From: Burkholderiales bacterium
GTDB taxonomy: Bacteria > Pseudomonadota > Gammaproteobacteria > Burkholderiales > SG8-39
Reading direction: 5' to 3'
Length of the DNA stretch: 5,969 bases
Assembly (NCBI GenBank): GCA_005777205.1
Contig: SXNB01000201.1
Span: 1-5,969 of the forward strand
The notes beneath the pieces were generated by a model. That model had not been told where the DNA came from. It did no database searches and was given only the letters and a program-made list of their open reading frames with translations. The stretch's first letter is position 1. Each line of letters starts with the position of its first letter. Below are positions 5,002 through 5,969 of this stretch, piece after piece. A program made the translations under genes and the position numbers.

Positions 5002-5444
5002 CGAAACAGGGCCTTCGCCCAGGCCGCGTTCCAGTCCTGGCCGATGAGGTCGGTCTCGCGGCCATCGGCCTCGAAGAATTTGTTCGGGATCTGGAAGATG
5101 GCCAGCATCAGCCCGCCCTGCGGGCCGCCCCAGGCCTCGTGACGGCTGCCGGCGGGACGCCAGACGAACTCGCCCGCCTTGCACTCGCCCTCGCCGCAAA
5201 CGAGGCTTCCTTCCAGGACGTAGGTCTGCTCGATCAGTGCGTGCTCATGGTCGGGCAGCCTCGCCCCCGGCGCCATGCGCATGAGCACGGTCATGACGCC
5301 GCTTTCGCGCTCCATCATCAGCATTTTGGTGTCGACGCCGGCAAAGCGCGTCGGCTCCCAGGGCAGGCGGGCGACCTCGACGAAGCGCGAAGCCATGGGC
5401 GGCAGCGCGCAATGGTTGGCGGCCTTCGGCGTCACTGCGCTCAT
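4998..5444 (-). CDS. Small single-domain cupin
   Basis: This 148-residue protein has one complete cupin barrel. Motif 1 is G60-x5-H66-E-H68-x3-E72-x6-G79 (GARLPDHEHALIEQTYVLEG) and motif 2 is G91-x5-P97-A-G99-x2-H102 (GEFVWRPAGSRH). The three histidines and E72 are the standard metal-binding set, so an iron, manganese or zinc site is likely. The sequence recalls ChrR-type and dioxygenase-like cupins, but no zinc-finger or second domain is attached, so its role (enzyme, isomerase or sensor) cannot be set. The ATG overlaps the pyruvate kinase stop as ATGA, implying co-transcription and translational coupling; a GGAAG lies just upstream. ATG at 5396 (MASRFVEV) is an alternative start that keeps the whole barrel. 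The gene ends in the same CTAG as the converging MetE-like gene. Confidence -1.
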   Translation of the reverse strand: MSAVTPKAANHCALPPMASRFVEVARLPWEPTRFAGVDTKMLMMERESGVMTVLMRMAPGARLPDHEHALIEQTYVLEGSLVCGEGECKAGEFVWRPAGSRHEAWGGPQGGLMLAIFQIPNKFFEADGRETDLIGQDWNAAWAKALFR

Positions 5445-5969
5445 TTCTTCCGATGCTCCCCGACTTTGACGATTTTCATCGTGTTGGTGCCGCCGGCCTT
5501 GCCGATGGGCTCGCCGATGGTGAGCACGATCAGGTCGCCATCCGCGACGACGTTGTTCTCGACCAGCACCTTCTCGGCCTCGGCGAGCAGCTCCTCGCGA
5601 TCGTGGCCGACGAACTTCACCATCAGCGGGTAGACGTCGCGGAACAGCGAGCAGCGGTAGCGCGTCGCCGTCTGCGAGGTCAGGGCGTAGATCGGCACCC
5701 TGCAGTTCAGGCGCGACATCCAGAGCGCGGTCGAGCCCGATTCGGTGAGGGTGGCGATCGCCTTCACCTTGAGGTGGAAGGCGGTAAACAGGCCGGCCAT
5801 AGCGATGGATTGATCCACCCGCGTGAAGACGCGGTTGAGGAAATCCCGCTCCAGGTTGAGCGGCATGGACTGTTCGGCCTCGATGCAGATCCGGTCCATG
5901 GCCTCAATCGCCTCGACCGGGTAGTGGCCGCTGGCGGACTCCGCCGACAGCATCACCGCGTCGGTGCCA
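5441..5969 (-). CDS. pyk: Pyruvate kinase, C-terminal part (5' end outside window)
   Basis: The 175 visible residues are the C-terminal third of pyruvate kinase, which converts phosphoenolpyruvate and ADP to pyruvate and ATP in the last step of glycolysis. The frame is open to the right edge, and the first residues GTDAVMLSAESASGHYPVEA are the conserved stretch ending the catalytic barrel. The C-terminal regulatory domain follows: ATLTESGSTALWMSR, VPIYALTSQTATRYRCSLFRDVYPLMV, and the closing GDLIVLTIGEPIGKAGGTNTMKI. The TESGxT...MSR wording is closer to E. coli PykA (the AMP-activated type) than to PykF, from memory of those sequences. About 300 residues, with the substrate and metal sites, lie outside the window. 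The TGA stop overlaps the cupin ATG. Identification is secure. Confidence -1.
   Translation of the reverse strand, partial: GTDAVMLSAESASGHYPVEAIEAMDRICIEAEQSMPLNLERDFLNRVFTRVDQSIAMAGLFTAFHLKVKAIATLTESGSTALWMSRLNCRVPIYALTSQTATRYRCSLFRDVYPLMVKFVGHDREELLAEAEKVLVENNVVADGDLIVLTIGEPIGKAGGTNTMKIVKVGEHRKK

Noticed and set aside
3958..5199. 413-codon open frame on the minus strand opposite the MetE-like gene
   Set aside because: The opposite strand encodes a clear MetE family protein with all zinc ligands; this frame has no motif and is compositionally an antisense shadow.
4131..5633. 500-codon open frame on the plus strand
   Set aside because: It is the longest open frame, but it runs across the MetE-like gene in another frame and then antisense to the cupin and pyruvate kinase; the product is Arg/Ala/Gly-rich low-complexity sequence.
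1..5969. tRNA, CRISPR, insertion sequence, toxin-antitoxin or phage defence genes
   Set aside because: I looked for repeats, terminal inverted repeats, cloverleaf-like segments and relevant protein motifs and found none; intergenic space totals only about 230 bp.

Overview
The window is a G+C-rich (roughly two-thirds by eye), densely coding stretch of bacterial chromosome. Third codon positions are strongly G/C, the protein families are of proteobacterial type, and the genome carries a stand-alone NMT1/ThiY-type binding protein. A betaproteobacterium (Burkholderiales-like) is the best guess, but this is inference from style and protein families; no rRNA or other marker gene is present. I see no mobile element, CRISPR array, tRNA or phage gene.

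Layout, left to right. (1) 1-882 minus: dihydrodipicolinate synthase (DapA)-superfamily protein, running off the left edge before its stop. (2) 883-978: compact divergent promoter region. (3) 979-1968 plus: exported NMT1/ThiY-type ABC substrate-binding protein. (4) 1969-2083: short convergent gap with GC-rich hairpins. (5) 2084-2962 minus: two-domain GNAT acetyltransferase, overlapping by 14 nt the end of (6) 2949-3965 minus: extended-SDR NAD-dependent epimerase/dehydratase-like protein. (7) 3966-3987: a very small, symmetric divergent promoter. (8) 3988-5001 plus: stand-alone cobalamin-independent methionine synthase (MetE C-terminal)-like protein with its zinc ligands intact. (9) 4998-5444 minus: small cupin, ending in the same CTAG as the previous gene and starting in an ATGA overlap with (10) 5441-5969 minus: the C-terminal third of pyruvate kinase, running off the right edge.

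How the genes may work together. The DapA-like lyase/aldolase, the SDR epimerase, the periplasmic binding protein and the zinc methyltransferase-like protein sit in two divergent pairs, a typical arrangement for a small-molecule uptake and breakdown locus. The substrate cannot be named from sequence. The cupin is tied to pyruvate kinase by translational coupling and probably belongs to that operon rather than to the putative catabolic locus.

The most interesting signal is the intergenic region at 3963-3990. A perfect dyad, CGGTGA-N7-TCACCG, encloses a self-complementary ATTATAAT that supplies a -10 box to both strands. Each -10 box lies exactly 7 nt from an ATG, so both genes could be transcribed as leaderless mRNAs from one symmetric element. 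Other points worth a second look are the SDR protein without the usual catalytic tyrosine and the DapA-like protein with a rewritten keto-acid-binding motif.
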